The translations under genes were made by a program, and so were the position numbers. From Flavobacterium sp. (GTDB taxonomy: Bacteria; Bacteroidota; Bacteroidia; Flavobacteriales; Flavobacteriaceae), in NCBI GenBank assembly GCA_024709705.1, contig JANJWE010000075.1, forward strand, positions 1-7,971: 7,971 nt of DNA. The letters are read 5' to 3'. A model generated the notes under the pieces. That model ran no database searches and had not been told where the DNA came from. It saw only the letters and a program-made list of their open reading frames with translations. The number at the start of each line of letters is the position of its first letter. Position 1 is the stretch's first letter. Below, in pieces: positions 5,641-7,971 of the stretch.

Positions 5641-6229
5641 AATTACAACCTCCATTGCGTTTGAATTTTTGCAGTGCTTTTTCCAGGCATTTTTTTAACA
5701 TAGATTGAGTTGATTTTGCAAAAACAACATCTTCTTTGTGGTGTTCTAAATCTATAGAACCATTCACTGTTTCAGAGTATATTATTCGGTCTGTTTCAAC
5801 TTCATAGGCGGTTAAAGTAACAGAAACAAGTGAAGTTGAATGGGGTGAATTGGGTGTTATATTTACGGCACTAACGTTATTAGATTCAATTTTTCCGCTT
5901 ATTTGAATTAAATAATCAACCGTTTTTGTAACTTTTAAAAGAGTAGTATACTGTTTATAATTTTTAGAATTCAATTCCGGAATAGCATAAATTGCGTTTT
6001 TGGAACCAAAGGATTTAAAAAGAGAATCTTGTAAACATTTTTGAAGTTCATTTTCGGTATAATCTGAGAAATCATTCCATGGTTTTCCATCAATTGCTAC
6101 ATAATTTACAAACCATTTACCCTTTTGAAGTGATATATCATACAAGCTGGTGTGAGCAATAGAATTATATCTTGGAATTGAACACGATATAAAAAAGAAA
6201 CAAATAATGCCCAGTGTTAATTTAGACAT
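5639..6229 (-). CDS. Lipoprotein of unknown function, possibly CsgG/TolB-N-like
   Basis: This 196-residue protein starts with MSKLTLGIICFFFISC, a lipoprotein signal with lipidation expected at Cys16. I chose the ATG at 6229 because it places the signal at the N-terminus and overlaps the rsmD stop by 8 bp, a typical coupled arrangement. An ATG at 6286 would bury the signal behind 19 residues inside rsmD. The mature part has ENELQKCLQDSL (59-70), VDYLIQISGKIES (104-116), VSVTLTAYEVETDRIIYSETVNGS (135-158) and a C-terminal amphipathic helix (about 172-190). The strand pattern 'absent or present in a test, then a tally of how a quantity is converted, then a terminal helix' is reminiscent of CsgG/LpoB/TolB-N lipoproteins, but this is weak. 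I recognise no family. It is the last gene of the right-hand operon and converges on rnpB with no gap. Confidence 0.75.
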   Translation of the reverse strand: MSKLTLGIICFFFISCSIPRYNSIAHTSLYDISLQKGKWFVNYVAIDGKPWNDFSDYTENELQKCLQDSLFKSFGSKNAIYAIPELNSKNYKQYTTLLKVTKTVDYLIQISGKIESNNVSAVNITPNSPHSTSLVSVTLTAYEVETDRIIYSETVNGSIDLEHHKEDVVFAKSTQSMLKKCLEKALQKFKRNGGCN

Positions 6230-6788
6230 CTTGTTCCGGATTTTCGGAATTGGACCATTCGTAAAAAGAAAAACAAGACCCACCATAGTTTTTTTGAAAT
6301 GAAAAATAGGGTAAATGATTCATTGGGGTATGTTTTGAGTGTTCAACGATGAGCATTCCCTCGGGTGCCAATAATTCGTTTGAAAATACAGCATCAACAA
6401 TTTTTTCAAAGTCTGAGGGTTTCATGTCATAGGGTGGGTCGGCAAAAACGATATCAAACTCACCTTTAGATTTTTCTAAAAATGAAAACACGTCACTTTT
6501 TAAAGCGGTAATATCAAAGTCAAACTCTAAAGCTGTTTTTTTAATAAATGCGACACAGCCATAATTGGCATCAACCGCTGTAATGGATTCACTTCCTCGT
6601 GAGGCAAATTCGAAACTAATATTTCCGGTACCGGAAAACAAGTCCAAAACACGCAGTTCTACAAAGCTAAAGTGATTGTTTAAGATGTTAAACAACGCTT
6701 CTTTACTCATATCAGTTGTAGGGCGAACCGGTAAGTTTTTGGGAGGAGATAAACGACGGCCTTTGTATTTTCCTGATATAATTCTCAC
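6222..6788 (-). CDS. rsmD: 16S rRNA (guanine(966)-N(2))-methyltransferase RsmD
   Basis: RsmD methylates N2 of G966 in 16S rRNA (E. coli numbering) during small-subunit assembly. It is a Rossmann-fold SAM-dependent enzyme of 188 residues, close to the family norm. Visible motifs are the N-terminal MRIISGKYKGRRL (1-13), RPTTDMSKEALFNIL (22-36), SAM motif I VLDLFSGTGN (47-56), the acidic end of strand 2 in AVDAN (71-75), the catalytic DPPY (117-120) and the C-terminal YGGSCFSFYEW (168-178). The start codon is GTG at 6788, inside a GTGA overlap with the stop of the DUF3822 gene. This gives the canonical MRIISG start and suggests translational coupling. Its own stop overlaps the start of the downstream lipoprotein gene by 8 bp. 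Confidence 0.95.
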   Translation of the reverse strand: MRIISGKYKGRRLSPPKNLPVRPTTDMSKEALFNILNNHFSFVELRVLDLFSGTGNISFEFASRGSESITAVDANYGCVAFIKKTALEFDFDITALKSDVFSFLEKSKGEFDIVFADPPYDMKPSDFEKIVDAVFSNELLAPEGMLIVEHSKHTPMNHLPYFSFQKNYGGSCFSFYEWSNSENPEQDV

Positions 6789-7606
6789 GAGCTAAAGAGT
6801 ATAAAATGGGTTCTGTTTTCTTGTTCGGAAAATGAGTTTGTTTTTTGAAGTTCAGAAACATCGAGTAAAGAGGTGTTTCTTACATATTGATATGCTTTTT
6901 GATAAAGCATGCTTTCAACTGTGCAATCTCCGAGTAAATACAATTTGAACGACTCAGGATTCAAATGCAATTGTTCAGCTGTAAATAGAATGTAATAAAT
7001 AAAATCTTCTGCATTTTGATATTCAAATGAATTATACAAAAGTAGTTTCTGATTTTGAATCACTACAATTTCAAAGTGACTGACAGCCACATGAACAAAC
7101 ATTTGTTGAGATTCATCATTTTTGGTTCGCTCCAGTAATTTGGTAACTAAAATACTGGAATAGTGATGGTATTCAAACGTACCGTATTGATCTATTAAAT
7201 AATTAGTAATGTTTACATAAGGAACATAAACATTAACCATTTCTTGTTTTTTTAATTCGTCAAAGGTGAAAAAATCAGTTTCAAAAACTTTGGTATTGTA
7301 CTGCAAATAACTTCCTTTATATTCTTCATCAAATAATGCCGAAGGAACAAAAGTATTGAGGTTGTTTTCGTGTAAAACAATTATCTCATCATAAATAGAT
7401 GTTAGTTCGTTGTAGTCTAAAAGGCTTTTCCACAATGCATTTTCTATAGAAAATGAAGTAGGGTAGGTATTAAAATCAATTTTCTTGAAAGCAATAATTT
7501 CATTAGATAAAGTGTTACGAGAACAAAAAGAAAGCCCATCCAGTGCAACCTGAATGGACAAACTTTTATAACATTTATCGGTAATACTTTTACTCGTTAT
7601 TTCCAT
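6785..7606 (-). CDS. DUF3822 family protein, probable actin-like (ASKHA) fold
   Basis: This 273-residue protein has no signal peptide or membrane helix and is expected in the cytoplasm. It matches the DUF3822 family of Bacteroidota, which commonly lies next to rsmD. The N-terminal half has SLSIQVALDGLSFCSR (15-30) and DEIIVLHENNLNTFVPSALF (73-92). The second half restarts with MFVHVAVSHFEIVVIQNQKLLLYNSFEY (169-196), then a helix DFIYYILFTAEQL and KLYLLGD (221-227). Two such beta-hairpin-rich halves with a final strand ending in Gly-Asp resemble degenerate ASKHA proteins such as PilM/GspL, although the usual nucleotide-binding signatures are not obvious. No function is known to me. The ATG at 7606 overlaps the end of the upstream gene by 17 bp, and its TGA overlaps the rsmD GTG start. 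Confidence 0.88.
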   Translation of the reverse strand: MEITSKSITDKCYKSLSIQVALDGLSFCSRNTLSNEIIAFKKIDFNTYPTSFSIENALWKSLLDYNELTSIYDEIIVLHENNLNTFVPSALFDEEYKGSYLQYNTKVFETDFFTFDELKKQEMVNVYVPYVNITNYLIDQYGTFEYHHYSSILVTKLLERTKNDESQQMFVHVAVSHFEIVVIQNQKLLLYNSFEYQNAEDFIYYILFTAEQLHLNPESFKLYLLGDCTVESMLYQKAYQYVRNTSLLDVSELQKTNSFSEQENRTHFILFSS

Positions 7607-7971
7607 ATTTTTTAGGCCAGTTACCTGAAAGATTTACTTCTTCCAAAGATCCTAAGATAATCATTTCTCCATTGATTCCTTCTACAGATACAACCTTTTT
7701 TTCTTTTTCAACTAAATTTGGGTCTTGATCGGTAAGTAAAACGGCTTTTTCTAATTTGGCTTCAAAAACAGGGATTTTAAGGTCATCTCTTTTGATGAAT
7801 CCGGCTTTCATATCAATTTTTGCTACGATATCTCCAATTTTTACTACATTTAATCTTTTGTAACGGTCAGAATCTTTAAAAAGAGAATCTTTGATGCTTA
7901 CTTTGCCTAACTCTTTAGTAACTACAATATCCTTAAAATATCCACCTGTTCCTTTTGCATCTACGGTAAGA
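7590..7971 (-). CDS. C-terminal part of an unidentified protein (5' end beyond the window)
   Basis: The frame is open from the right edge to TAA at 7592-7590 and gives 126 residues. An internal Met at 7811 is not needed as a start, because 53 further in-frame codons precede it and carry convincing protein sequence (for example LTVDAKGTGGYFKDIVV). The visible part is rich in lysine, valine and aspartate, with short beta-prone segments such as RLNVVKIGDIVAKI, FEAKLEKAVLLT and KKVVSVEGINGEMIILGSL, and ends with NWPKKYGNNE. There are no membrane segments or cysteines. I do not recognise the family. It overlaps the DUF3822 start by 17 bp, so it is the upstream member of the same operon. Confidence 0.75.
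   Translation of the reverse strand, partial: LTVDAKGTGGYFKDIVVTKELGKVSIKDSLFKDSDRYKRLNVVKIGDIVAKIDMKAGFIKRDDLKIPVFEAKLEKAVLLTDQDPNLVEKEKKVVSVEGINGEMIILGSLEEVNLSGNWPKKYGNNE

Noticed and set aside
6230..6286. ATG at 6286 as start of the second lipoprotein
   Set aside because: It adds 19 residues inside rsmD and hides the lipoprotein signal; the ATG at 6229 fits the lipobox and the short overlap.
1..7971. Novel defence, mobile or CRISPR-type system
   Set aside because: No repeat arrays, transposase, integrase, toxin-antitoxin pair, nuclease/helicase module or attachment-site duplication was seen; gene content and order look like conserved chromosomal housekeeping loci.

Overview
The window looks like chromosomal housekeeping DNA of a member of the Bacteroidota, most likely the family Flavobacteriaceae. 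The evidence is the low GC content, the TAnnTTTG-type promoter elements in place of TATAAT, the near absence of Shine-Dalgarno sequences, lysine- and isoleucine-rich proteins, Bacteroidota-typical lipoprotein signals (FSC or ISC), and families largely confined to that phylum (BT_3928, DUF1599, DUF3822). Genes are packed tightly. No mobile element, CRISPR array or tRNA was seen.

Left block (1-3114, minus strand), in transcription order: a tandem-repeat DUF1599 protein, a BT_3928-family protein (DoxX-like membrane domain plus thioredoxin-like domain), a 65-residue two-helix membrane protein, a DppB-type ABC permease that appears to start at TTG, and, after 81 bp, the first 29 codons of an exported protein or lipoprotein. 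The second to fourth genes are separated by only 1 bp each, so this is very likely an operon. It is driven from a short divergent promoter region (3115-3195).

Middle block (3196-4739, plus strand): folP (dihydropteroate synthase), followed 2 bp later by a 238-residue lipoprotein whose C-terminal half resembles the periplasmic fold of ExbD/TolR. It converges on rlmH (minus strand, 23S rRNA pseudouridine methyltransferase). rlmH is divergent from rnpB, the RNase P RNA gene (plus strand, about 5319-5640), which has a well-placed flavobacterial promoter.

Right block (5639-7971, minus strand): a four-gene overlapping operon, in transcription order an unidentified protein cut by the window edge, a DUF3822 protein with an actin-like (ASKHA) appearance, rsmD (16S rRNA G966 methyltransferase, GTG start) and a 196-residue lipoprotein. 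Its last stop codon overlaps the T-run that ends rnpB.

The identified functions are translation and RNA maturation (rlmH, rnpB, rsmD), folate synthesis (folP) and the cell envelope (permease, lipoproteins, BT_3928 protein). I see no clear undescribed defence, mobile or biosynthetic system. The best leads are the ExbD-like lipoprotein, the BT_3928 protein that lacks a CxxC motif, the duplicated DUF1599 protein, the unusual substrate loop in FolP, and the head-on arrangement of rnpB with the right-hand operon.
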